In this document: piece after piece, positions 1-6,804 of the stretch
Numbering within the stretch: position 1 is the first letter of the stretch
How the letters are laid out: every line of letters begins with the position of its first letter
From: Thiobacillus sp.
Lineage (GTDB): Bacteria; Pseudomonadota; Gammaproteobacteria; Burkholderiales; Thiobacillaceae
Direction: 5' to 3'
DNA: 11,282 nt
Assembly (NCBI GenBank): GCA_020216925.1
Contig: JAIWOL010000162.1
Coordinates: 1 to 11,282 of the forward strand
Position numbers and translations under genes: made by a program
The notes under the pieces: generated by a model
Told to the model about the DNA's origin: nothing
Database searches by the model: none
The model's input: the letters and a program-made list of their open reading frames with translations, nothing else

Positions 1-491
1 TTTGCGAACTGACCCATGATCTGATCAAGGCTGGCAAGATCAAGGTCGATCCGTCACAAAACGATGATCTGGTCGTGACGTATCACGATTCCTGCAATGT
101 GGCGCGTGCCTCGCGCATGGGCGATATGCCGGGGGGGCAGTTCATCATTCCGCGCGAACTGATCAAGTCGGTTGCGAACAATTTTCACAACATGGCAGAC
201 GATACGATTTACGAGTCGACTTTCTGCTGTGGCGGCGGGGGCGGGCTGCTGACCGATGATTTGATGGAGGTTCGCGTGAAGGGGGCTCTTCCCCGCGTCA
301 CCGCACTGAACTCGGTTGTGCAGGAGTACCAGGTCAATTTCATGGCCACCATCTGCGCGATTTGCAAGGCGCAATTCACCAAGGTTCTGCCCAAGTACGG
401 CTTTGACATGAGTATGGTCGGCGGGGTGCATCAACTGGTAAGCAAGGCGATTCTGCTCGAAGCAGTCGAAAAACCCGACTCTGCCGAGTAA
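1..491 (+). CDS. dsrK: DsrK, C-terminal part (HdrD-like iron-sulfur subunit of DsrMKJOP)
   Basis: This is the last 162 codons of a gene that begins before the window; reading frame 3 is open from base 3 to the TAA at 489-491. The fragment carries one cysteine-rich CCG domain as found in heterodisulfide reductase HdrB/HdrD: HDSC (Cys codon at 93), FCCGGGGG (Cys codons at 225 and 228), and CAIC (Cys codons at 354 and 363). In this family the domain binds a non-cubane [4Fe-4S] centre. DsrK is the cytoplasmic catalytic subunit of the DsrMKJOP membrane complex and is thought to interact with the sulfur carrier DsrC. The identification is supported by the following dsrL-J-O-P-N-R genes. The N-terminal ferredoxin part and the start lie outside the window, so other HdrD-like proteins are excluded mainly by context. 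Confidence 0.93.
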   Translation, partial: CELTHDLIKAGKIKVDPSQNDDLVVTYHDSCNVARASRMGDMPGGQFIIPRELIKSVANNFHNMADDTIYESTFCCGGGGGLLTDDLMEVRVKGALPRVTALNSVVQEYQVNFMATICAICKAQFTKVLPKYGFDMSMVGGVHQLVSKAILLEAVEKPDSAE

Positions 492-544
492 GGCTCACAT
501 TTGTTTGATATTCACTTAGTTTTGTAGGCGTTAGGAGAACCAAC

Positions 545-2506
545 ATGGCTGTCACGACCAACAAGGTACAAAAAACCGAAGGTATGACTTGGCGTCGCTA
601 TAAGGATGGCGAATCCGAGCGGAATATTCGCTCCGCCCAGGATCGTATCTTCCAGGCAAGCTGGACGCATAAATGTCCGGAATACATGCTCTCCACGCCG
701 CCATGCCAGGGTTCGTGCCCCGCGGGTGAAGACATTCGCGGCTATCTGAACATTGTGCGCGGCATCGAGAAGCCGCCCGCAGGCACCACCTGGCAGGAAT
801 ATGCCTTCCGCCGCATCACCGAAGCCAATCCCTTCCCCGCTGTGATGGGGCGTGTCTGTCCCGCTCCGTGCGAGTCTGGCTGCAACCGCAACATGGTCGA
901 AGACCACGTGGGCATCAACGCGGTCGAACATTTCGTGGGCGACTGGGGTATCGAGAATGGCATGAAATTCACTGCTGCCGCCACCGAAACCGGCAAGAAA
1001 GTCGCGATCATCGGCGCCGGTCCTGCCGGGCTGGCAGCCGCGTACCAGCTTCGCCTGCGTGGCCACGGCGTCACCATTTTCGACGAGCACGAAGAGCTTG
1101 GCGGCATGATGCGCTACGGCATTCCTGGCTTCCGTACCCCGCGTGAAATGCTGGATTCGGAAATCAGCCGCATCATCGAAATGGGTGTCGAAACCCGCCT
1201 CAAGACCCGCGTTGGCACCGACATCTCGTTTGATGAACTGGACAAGAGCTACGATGCAATTTTCCTGGCAATGGGAGCGCAGGCTGGCCGTCCGCTGCCG
1301 GTGCCCGGAGCCGAAGCGCCCAACTGCGTCACCGCCGTTGCGTTCCTGCGTGCCTTCAACGAAGGCCGCCTGCAGCATGTTGGCAACCGCGTCGTCGTCA
1401 TCGGTGGCGGCGATACCTCCATCGACGTGGCCACGGTTGCCCGTCGCCTGGGCAACGTGACCAAATCTGGCACGCACGACGAGCGACCTGAAAACGTCAT
1501 CGCTGGCCATATGGCTTCCGATGTTGCCTCGATTTCTGCCCGTGAAGGCGCAGAGGTCGTGCTGGTGTCGCGCGCGACCATGGACAAGATGGCCGCCAAC
1601 AAGCACGAAGTCGAACATGCCCTGCAAGAGGGAATCGAGATCATCGGTGGCGTCACCCCGGTGGCCGTCGTCGTCGACGCCAACGGGCGTGCCACCGCGC
1701 TGCGCGTGGCTGAATTCGTGATGGAAGGCAACCAGACAAAGATCATCGAGGGCACCGAACGCGACCTGCCGGGCGATCTGATCGTGTCCGCGATTGGTCA
1801 GGCTGTCGATTTCACCGGGATCGAGCAATTCAACAACAATAACGGCCTCATCAAGACTGACAAGAACTATCGTTTCCCCGGCAGCGAGAAAATCTTTGTC
1901 GGCGGCGACGTGATTCGCCCGCACCTCCTGACTACCGCCATCGGCCATGCCTCGATCGCCGTCGACGGTATCGACGCCTTTCTCAAGGGCAAGGAACTCG
2001 ACAAGCGCCCCAAGGTCGACGTCCACCATTTCGACGAGATCCGCAAGTGGCTCGAATCCGGGCACGAGTACAGTGAAATCCACGGCCAGATCTGGGGTAC
2101 ATCCGAGCGCAAGGACATTCTGCACAACTTCGAAGACCGTTCGGCGCGTCACATCATTCCGCACAACGAGCTGTTCCTGGGGCACTTCCCGAACACGCCT
2201 CGCCACATCCGTGACGTGACCGTGCTGGACAAGGATGCGGCGCTGGGCAACTTCGAGGAGCGTCTGCATGCGCTCTCGGACAAGGAAGTCGTTGACGAAG
2301 CCAAGCGTTGCATGTCCTGCGGCCAGTGTTTCGAATGCGACAACTGCGTGGTGTACTGCCCGCAGACAGCCGTGTTCAAGGTGAAGAAAAAAGACAACCC
2401 CACGGTGGGGCGTTATGTCGACACCGATTACACCAAGTGCATCGGCTGCCATATCTGTGCCGACGTCTGCCCGACCGGCTACATTGTCATGGGTATGGGT
2501 GACTGA
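545..2506 (+). CDS. dsrL: DsrL, NAD(P)H-dependent iron-sulfur flavoprotein oxidoreductase
   Basis: The product is 653 residues, about the family length. It resembles the small subunit of glutamate synthase (GltD) with a C-terminal ferredoxin extension. The N-terminal region has cysteines for iron-sulfur clusters (C44, C54, C58, and CPAPCESGC at 105-113). A first Rossmann motif for FAD, GAGPAG, lies at 157-162, a second dinucleotide motif, GGGDTS, at 287-292, and the FAD-contact GGDV at 453-456. The last 65 residues hold two ferredoxin-type cysteine groups: C589, C592, C595, C598, C601, C605, and CIGCHICADVC at 632-642. In purple sulfur bacteria DsrL passes electrons released by reverse sulfite reductase DsrAB to NAD(P), in the cytoplasm. 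The start is clear: AGGAGA at 533-538 sits six bases before ATG. A 53-base, AT-richer gap separates it from dsrK, and dsrJ follows within a few bases. Confidence 0.96.
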   Translation: MAVTTNKVQKTEGMTWRRYKDGESERNIRSAQDRIFQASWTHKCPEYMLSTPPCQGSCPAGEDIRGYLNIVRGIEKPPAGTTWQEYAFRRITEANPFPAVMGRVCPAPCESGCNRNMVEDHVGINAVEHFVGDWGIENGMKFTAAATETGKKVAIIGAGPAGLAAAYQLRLRGHGVTIFDEHEELGGMMRYGIPGFRTPREMLDSEISRIIEMGVETRLKTRVGTDISFDELDKSYDAIFLAMGAQAGRPLPVPGAEAPNCVTAVAFLRAFNEGRLQHVGNRVVVIGGGDTSIDVATVARRLGNVTKSGTHDERPENVIAGHMASDVASISAREGAEVVLVSRATMDKMAANKHEVEHALQEGIEIIGGVTPVAVVVDANGRATALRVAEFVMEGNQTKIIEGTERDLPGDLIVSAIGQAVDFTGIEQFNNNNGLIKTDKNYRFPGSEKIFVGGDVIRPHLLTTAIGHASIAVDGIDAFLKGKELDKRPKVDVHHFDEIRKWLESGHEYSEIHGQIWGTSERKDILHNFEDRSARHIIPHNELFLGHFPNTPRHIRDVTVLDKDAALGNFEERLHALSDKEVVDEAKRCMSCGQCFECDNCVVYCPQTAVFKVKKKDNPTVGRYVDTDYTKCIGCHICADVCPTGYIVMGMGD

Positions 2507-2511
2507 ACGTG

Positions 2512-2994
2512 ATGGCCAGTCTCATGCAGCGCGCATCGCGCGCAGCGTTCCTGGCAGCGGCGATCGTCTGGGCGGGGCTGCTCCCCGCCCAGGGCGGCGC
2601 ACCCAAGCCCGTCATCGAAAAGGCGGTCAAGGGCCAGCAGTGCGTGGAAGACACCGAATACATGCGGAAAAACCACATGAAGGTGCTGAATCATCACCGC
2701 GACAAAACGGTGATCGAAGGCATCCGCACCAAGAAGCACAGCCTCAAGGAATGCATCAATTGCCACGCCAGCGAAAAAACCGGCAGCGTGGCCAAATCCA
2801 AGGACGATTTTTGCGTCAGCTGCCACACCTATGCAGCGGTGAAAATTGACTGTTTCGAATGTCATTCGACCAAGCCGCAAGGCCCGATGACGATGCATCC
2901 GCTGAATGCGGACACGGCACACTACAAGCACAAGCTGGCGGCAGGCGCGAAAAAGCCGGTCAGCGTTGACGACATGGCCAAGGTTGCACAATGA
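2512..2994 (+). CDS. dsrJ: DsrJ, periplasmic triheme cytochrome c of DsrMKJOP
   Basis: The product is 160 residues. A basic N terminus followed by a hydrophobic stretch (about residues 11-25) is a signal peptide or uncleaved membrane anchor. Three covalent haem c sites are visible: CINCH at 81-85, CVSCH at 101-105 and CFECH at 114-118. Cys44, within QQCVEDTEYMRKNHM, sits where DsrJ proteins have the unusual cysteine that ligates one haem; Met56 in NHM is a candidate ligand for another. DsrJ carries electrons in the periplasm within the DsrMKJOP complex, and a direct role in sulfur-substrate oxidation has been proposed. A GTG at 2509 in the same frame would add one Met. I chose ATG 2512 because GGTGA at 2498-2502 serves either. 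The gene begins five bases after the dsrL stop and overlaps dsrO by ATGA. Confidence 0.95.
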   Translation: MASLMQRASRAAFLAAAIVWAGLLPAQGGAPKPVIEKAVKGQQCVEDTEYMRKNHMKVLNHHRDKTVIEGIRTKKHSLKECINCHASEKTGSVAKSKDDFCVSCHTYAAVKIDCFECHSTKPQGPMTMHPLNADTAHYKHKLAAGAKKPVSVDDMAKVAQ

Positions 2995-3791
2995 GTGAGA
3001 TGAACCCCAACCAGGGAAGTCCTGCGCGGCAGCAAGCGGCGCAGACGGTTGAATCGCTGCAACGTCGCCGCTTCATCGGTGCGGCGGGGGCAGCCGCGGG
3101 CTTAGCCATCGCCCCGGGCGTGATGCTGATCGAAGTGGCTCATGGACGACCGGAGGAGCAAGCGGCCAGCAGCGCAGTGCGCTGGGGCATGCTGGTAGAC
3201 GCCACCAAGTGTGGCACCGGCTGCAACGACTGCGTGACGGCCTGCAGCACCGAGAACGGCTGGACGCCGGTTGCCGAAAGCGCGCATCCGAAGCAGGCGC
3301 CGCAGTGGATACGCAAGCTGGAATTGCAGGACCCCCTGACGCAGATGGAAACCAATCTGCCGATGATGTGCCAGCATTGCGCCGAGCCTCCCTGTGTCGA
3401 CGTGTGCCCCACCGGTGCCTCGTTCAAGCGTGCGGACGGCATCGTCCTGGTCAACCGCCATACCTGCATCGGCTGTCGTTATTGCATGATGGCCTGCCCG
3501 TACAAGGCCCGTTCCCTGGTACACGAGCAGCTCAACGACACACAGAAGCCCGATGTGCCGCGTGGCATTGGCTGTGTCGAATCCTGTACTTTCTGCGTGC
3601 AGAAAGTGGATCGCGGCGACGGAACCACTGCCTGTGTGGAAGCCTGCACCGCATCGGGTCACAATGCCCTGGTCTTCGGTGACATGAACGACCCGGAATC
3701 GGAAATTTCCAGGAAGCTCCGCGAAATTCCGACCAAGCAGGTTCGCGCCGACCTCAATCTGAACCTCGGCGTTCGTTATCACGGAATTTAA
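2991..3791 (+). CDS. dsrO: DsrO, Tat-exported [4Fe-4S] ferredoxin subunit of DsrMKJOP
   Basis: The product is 266 residues. A twin-arginine motif, QRRRFIG (25-30 region), followed by the alanine-rich stretch AAGAAAGLAIAPG marks Tat export of a folded iron-sulfur protein. Four cysteine groups typical of the NrfC/HybA/DmsB family follow: C74/C78/C81/C85, C127/C130/C135/C139, C159/C162/C165/C169 and C195/C199/C202 with C215/C219. These fit four cubane clusters. DsrO is the periplasmic electron relay between haem protein DsrJ and quinone-reactive membrane subunit DsrP. The ATG overlaps the dsrJ stop (ATGA), so translation is probably coupled; a second in-frame ATG at 3000 is also possible and would keep the Tat motif. 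dsrP starts six bases after its TAA. Confidence 0.96.
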   Translation: MSEMNPNQGSPARQQAAQTVESLQRRRFIGAAGAAAGLAIAPGVMLIEVAHGRPEEQAASSAVRWGMLVDATKCGTGCNDCVTACSTENGWTPVAESAHPKQAPQWIRKLELQDPLTQMETNLPMMCQHCAEPPCVDVCPTGASFKRADGIVLVNRHTCIGCRYCMMACPYKARSLVHEQLNDTQKPDVPRGIGCVESCTFCVQKVDRGDGTTACVEACTASGHNALVFGDMNDPESEISRKLREIPTKQVRADLNLNLGVRYHGI

Positions 3792-3797
3792 ACCATC

Positions 3798-5000
3798 ATG
3801 GCAAGCATAACCTTCCGCGAAGTAGAAGGCAGCAGCCTCAAATACTGGCTGCTATTCGGCGGTCTGGGCCTGTTCGTCCTGTTCGGCGCGCTGTCCTGGA
3901 ACTACATGCATCATTACGGTCACGTCGTGACCGGCATGGACAACCAGATCGTCTGGGGGCTGCCGCACGTCTTTGCCGTGTTCCTCATCGTGGCGGCATC
4001 GGGTGCGCTCAACGTCGCTTCGATCGCCTCGGTCTTTAACAAGCCGATGTACAAACCCCTGGCGCCGTTGTCTGCCATTCTGGCGATTGCGCTCATGCTC
4101 GGAGGCTTGCTGGTTCTGGTGCTCGACCTCGGCCGGTCTGATCGGCTCATCGTCGCCATGACGCATTTCAACTTCAAGTCCATGTTCACCTGGAACGTGT
4201 TCCTGTATTCCGGCTTCTTTGCGCTGGTGGGCATTTACCTCTGGACCATGCTCGACCGCACCGTCAAGTCCTATTCCAAGGCAGCAGGCACGGCCGCCTT
4301 CATCTGGCGTCTGCTGCTCACCACCGGTACCGGTTCGCTGTTCGGTTTTCTGATTGCGCGTGAGCTGTACGGTACAGCCATGCTCGCGCCCATGTTTATC
4401 ATCATGTCGTTTGCCTACGGCCTGGCGGTCTATCTGATGGTGCTGGCCGCCGCCTACAGCTGGACTGGGCGTGCGCTGGGCGACACCGTGATGCAGCGCC
4501 TGCGCTACCTGCTGGTCATATTTGTCGCGGCCGTTCTCTACTTCGTGGTCACCTATCACATGACCAACCTGTACTTCACCAAATTACATGCAGTAGAAGC
4601 CTTCATCCTGCGTGATGGTGGCATCTTCACCACACTGTTCTGGTTTGGCCAGATTCTGGCCGGCTGCGTGATCCCGCTGGTGATTCTACTGACCGGTCTT
4701 GGCAGGCAGCGCAGCTGGATCATGATTGCCTGCGCACTTGTAATCCTGGGCGGCATCCTGCAAATGTACGTCACCATCATCGGTGCACAGGCTTATCCGC
4801 TCGATCTCTTCCCCGGCCTCAACGAAAAAAGCAGCTTTTTTGATGGCGTGGTTCACAGCTACATGCCGAGCGTGCCCGAACTCTTTTTGGGTTTGGGTGG
4901 CGTGGCGGTTGCCCTGCTGGTGACGACCTTCGCGGTGAAGGTTCTACGACTCTTGCCCGAGAGCCTGGACGACGCGACTGTCGCCAAGCTGGAACATTGA
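3798..5000 (+). CDS. dsrP: DsrP, NrfD-like membrane subunit of DsrMKJOP
   Basis: The product is 400 residues, mostly hydrophobic. I count about ten membrane segments, near residues 16-35, 55-80, 90-110, 133-152, 170-188, 195-220, 236-256, 278-300, 306-330 and 361-385. This matches the NrfD/PsrC/HybB-type quinone-interacting subunit family, which carries no cofactor of its own. Polar and charged residues inside or beside the segments (for example the LDLGRSDR stretch at 109-116) resemble the quinol-site region of the family. DsrP exchanges electrons between the membrane quinone pool and DsrO. The ribosome-binding site is weak (only ACGGAA some way upstream), so coupling from dsrO is likely. 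After the TGA at 4998-5000 the 38-base gap before dsrN can form hairpins, listed separately. Confidence 0.95.
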   Translation: MASITFREVEGSSLKYWLLFGGLGLFVLFGALSWNYMHHYGHVVTGMDNQIVWGLPHVFAVFLIVAASGALNVASIASVFNKPMYKPLAPLSAILAIALMLGGLLVLVLDLGRSDRLIVAMTHFNFKSMFTWNVFLYSGFFALVGIYLWTMLDRTVKSYSKAAGTAAFIWRLLLTTGTGSLFGFLIARELYGTAMLAPMFIIMSFAYGLAVYLMVLAAAYSWTGRALGDTVMQRLRYLLVIFVAAVLYFVVTYHMTNLYFTKLHAVEAFILRDGGIFTTLFWFGQILAGCVIPLVILLTGLGRQRSWIMIACALVILGGILQMYVTIIGAQAYPLDLFPGLNEKSSFFDGVVHSYMPSVPELFLGLGGVAVALLVTTFAVKVLRLLPESLDDATVAKLEH

Positions 5001-5004
5001 TCGA

Positions 5005-5039
5005 ACCTGCCGGCTTGTACGGCAGGTGAGCGGCCGGCA
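5005..5039 (+). promoter_or_regulatory. Hairpin region masking the dsrN ribosome-binding site
   Basis: The sequence shows a perfect 8-bp inverted repeat, ACCTGCCG (5005-5012) and CGGCAGGT (5020-5027), with a 7-base loop. Its 3' arm contains AGGT of the only Shine-Dalgarno-like sequence for dsrN, AGGTGA at 5024-5029. A competing 7-bp pairing is also perfect: TGCCGGC (5008-5014) with GCCGGCA (5033-5039), which reaches the A of the dsrN ATG. The two pairings share bases and exclude each other, and both occupy the initiation region. No T-run follows, so this is not a simple terminator. A role in lowering dsrN translation, or in stabilising the dsrP mRNA end, is inferred. Confidence 0.5.
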
Positions 5040-6478
5040 TGACTCAGCAAGCCACACCTACGACACGCGGGGCCAGCAGGCCCCGCGTGTTCATTTCAGC
5101 CGCGCATAAATCCTCCGGCAAGACGACGCTGACGCTCGGCCTGGCGGCCGCGCTGACAGCCCGTGGCCTTGCGGTGCAGACCTTCAAGAAAGGCCCCGAC
5201 TACATCGATCCCCTGTGGCATGGAATGGCCTCTGGCCGTCGCTGCTACAACCTGGATTTCCACATGATGACGCGTGATGAGATCGATGCGCGTTTTGCCG
5301 TGGCTACAGAAACGGCGGGGCTTAGCCTCATAGAGGGCAACAAAGGCCTGTATGACGGGCTGGACCTGGACGGAAGCAACAGCAATGCCGCGCTCGCCAA
5401 GCAGCTCCGGGCCCCGGTGGTGCTGGTGATCGATGCGCGCGGCATGACGCGGGGCGTGGCCCCGCTCATTCTGGGTTATCAGGCGTTCGACCCCGAGGTG
5501 AAGATCGCCGGTGTCATCCTCAACCAGCTTGGCGGCAGCCGGCATGAATCAAAACTGCGTGCGGTGATCGAGCATTACACGGCCGCACAGGTCATCGGCG
5601 CGGTGCAGTTTGAGCGTCAGCTCCAGATTGCGGAGCGCCACCTTGGATTGGTGCCGGCAAACGAGGCAGACGCTGCGCGGGCGCGCATTGACAAGCTGGC
5701 AGAATCGGTTGCGGCGCAAGTCGACCTCGACGCCTTGCGTGCCATCGCCGACACCGCGCCGGGGTGGACGGGGGCCGCGCGGGCTGCCGATGTGGCAGTC
5801 GGCGTAAGACCGCGAATTGCCATAGCGCAGGATGCCGCCTTTGGTTTTTACTACGGTGAAGACCTGGATCAGCTTGCGCGCGCGGTCGATCTCGTGCCAT
5901 TCGATACTCTGAGAGACCGTGTCCTCCCCGATGTTGACGGCCTGATTATCGGGGGCGGCTTTCCCGAGATGTTCATGGATGCGCTGTCGGACAACGCGCC
6001 CCTGCGCGCCGACATCCGCCGGCGGATCGAGGCCGGTCTGCCCGCCTATGCGGAATGTGGCGGGCTGATGTATCTCTCGCGCAGCCTTGAATACCAGGGG
6101 CGTCGTCGAGATATGGTAGGCGTGGTGCCAGGCGACACGCGCATGCACGACCGGCCAGTCGGCCGCGGCTATGTCCGTTTGCAGCCCACGGGCGAAGACC
6201 GCTGGAATGAAACTGCCGTGATCCCGGCTCATGAGTTCCACTATTCCAGTCTGGACAACCTGCCGGACGATACCCGTTATGCCTACCGGGTGCTGCGCGG
6301 TCACGGTATCGACGGCAGCCACGATGGCTACCAGGTGCACAATCTGCTCGCCGGCTATGCGCACCGGCGTGGCTCCGGGGCGCAAGGCTGGATAGAGCCT
6401 TTTCTAAATCAGGTTCGATCGCACAAGTCGGGGCTTGGCGCCCAAACCCAATCGATTCATTCAAGAGGACTGTCATGA
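5039..6478 (+). CDS. dsrN: DsrN, CobB/CbiA-like siroheme amidase (glutamine-dependent)
   Basis: The product is 479 residues, usual for the cobyrinic acid a,c-diamide synthase family. The N-terminal ATPase domain has the P-loop SAAHKSSGKTT (20-30), then KGPDYIDP (51-58) and EGNKGLYDG (99-107). The C-terminal class I amidotransferase-like domain has YAECGG (337-342) with nucleophile Cys340, and the conserved HEFHYS (398-403) and VHNLLAGYAH (433-442) segments; His434 is a candidate partner for Cys340. In sulfur oxidisers DsrN is predicted to amidate siroheme to the siroamide used by DsrAB, in the cytoplasm with ATP and glutamine. Its place between dsrP and dsrR, near cysG and away from cobalamin genes, supports this over a vitamin B12 role. 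ATG 5039 follows AGGTGA at 5024-5029; a GTG at 5087 (codon 17) would start just before the P-loop and cannot be excluded. Confidence 0.93.
   Translation: MTQQATPTTRGASRPRVFISAAHKSSGKTTLTLGLAAALTARGLAVQTFKKGPDYIDPLWHGMASGRRCYNLDFHMMTRDEIDARFAVATETAGLSLIEGNKGLYDGLDLDGSNSNAALAKQLRAPVVLVIDARGMTRGVAPLILGYQAFDPEVKIAGVILNQLGGSRHESKLRAVIEHYTAAQVIGAVQFERQLQIAERHLGLVPANEADAARARIDKLAESVAAQVDLDALRAIADTAPGWTGAARAADVAVGVRPRIAIAQDAAFGFYYGEDLDQLARAVDLVPFDTLRDRVLPDVDGLIIGGGFPEMFMDALSDNAPLRADIRRRIEAGLPAYAECGGLMYLSRSLEYQGRRRDMVGVVPGDTRMHDRPVGRGYVRLQPTGEDRWNETAVIPAHEFHYSSLDNLPDDTRYAYRVLRGHGIDGSHDGYQVHNLLAGYAHRRGSGAQGWIEPFLNQVRSHKSGLGAQTQSIHSRGLS
5063..5090 (+). promoter_or_regulatory. 12-bp perfect hairpin just inside dsrN
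   Basis: ACACGCGGGGCC (5063-5074) and GGCCCCGCGTGT (5079-5090) are exact inverse complements around a four-base loop, AGCA. The stem is nearly all G-C and spans codons 9-17 of dsrN. It is followed by TTCATTTC, not a clean T-run. Such a stem could act as a partial transcription attenuator, a brake on early translation, or a block to 3' exonuclease that protects upstream dsr mRNA. The structure is seen directly; function is inferred. Confidence 0.5.
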
Positions 6479-6801
6479 TCAAGATTACCGATGCAGCCGC
6501 CGAGCAAATCCGGCGTGCCAACAACAACCCCGATGTATTCGACCTGATCCTGCGCGTGGCCGCGTATCAGGAGGAAGATGGCAGCGTCAACTACGGCATG
6601 GGATTTGACAGTGAACGGGCGGACGACGAACACCTCATCGTCAACAAGATCGAGGTGCTCATCGCGCCTTCGTCGACGCCGTACCTGCAAGGGGTGACGC
6701 TGGATTTCGTCGAGATGTCGCCTGGTGACATGCGTTTCATCTTTATCCCGCCCTACTCACAGGATGACTCTGCCGAGGGCGACGCACCCGTCGCAGAATA
6801 A
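6475..6801 (+). CDS. dsrR: DsrR, cysteine-free A-type carrier (IscA)-like protein
   Basis: The product is 108 residues with the beta-rich HesB/IscA fold signature: MIKITDAAAEQIRR at the start and the VEVL/LDFVE-type strands around residues 60-85. IscA, SufA and ErpA bind iron-sulfur clusters through three conserved cysteines; this protein has no cysteine at all. That absence is the recognised mark of DsrR, which is therefore not a standard cluster carrier. In Allochromatium vinosum DsrR is needed for proper function of the dsr system, with a proposed effect on dsr gene expression after transcription. The C-terminal tail after residue 95 is acidic and probably flexible. AGAGGA at 6464-6469 lies five bases before the ATG, which overlaps the dsrN stop through ATGA. 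cysG starts three bases after its TAA. Confidence 0.92.
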   Translation: MIKITDAAAEQIRRANNNPDVFDLILRVAAYQEEDGSVNYGMGFDSERADDEHLIVNKIEVLIAPSSTPYLQGVTLDFVEMSPGDMRFIFIPPYSQDDSAEGDAPVAE

Positions 6802-6804
6802 ACC

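Noticed and set aside
512..2452. Open frame of 646 codons on the minus strand opposite dsrL
   Set aside because: It mirrors dsrL almost end to end; high GC at third codon positions of dsrL removes stops on the other strand. The translation shows no recognisable domain and a composition typical of antisense frames (rich in His, Val, Asp, Ala).
3852..4559. Open frame of 235 codons on the minus strand opposite dsrP
   Set aside because: The translation is highly polar (Gln, His, Arg, Glu), the usual reverse image of membrane-protein codons.
5549..6385. Open frame of 278 codons on the minus strand opposite dsrN
   Set aside because: It lies wholly inside dsrN, whose domains are complete; no independent evidence of coding.
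6384..6403. Terminator-like AAGGCT...AGCCTT stem followed by TT near the end of dsrN
   Set aside because: The stem is only 6 bp, lies in coding sequence for GWIEPF, and dsrR overlaps the gene end with its own good ribosome-binding site, so termination here is unlikely.
5039..6478. Reading the CobB-like gene as cobalamin cobB/cbiA
   Set aside because: No cobalamin genes are nearby; dsrP lies directly upstream and dsrR overlaps its end, which fits dsrN better.
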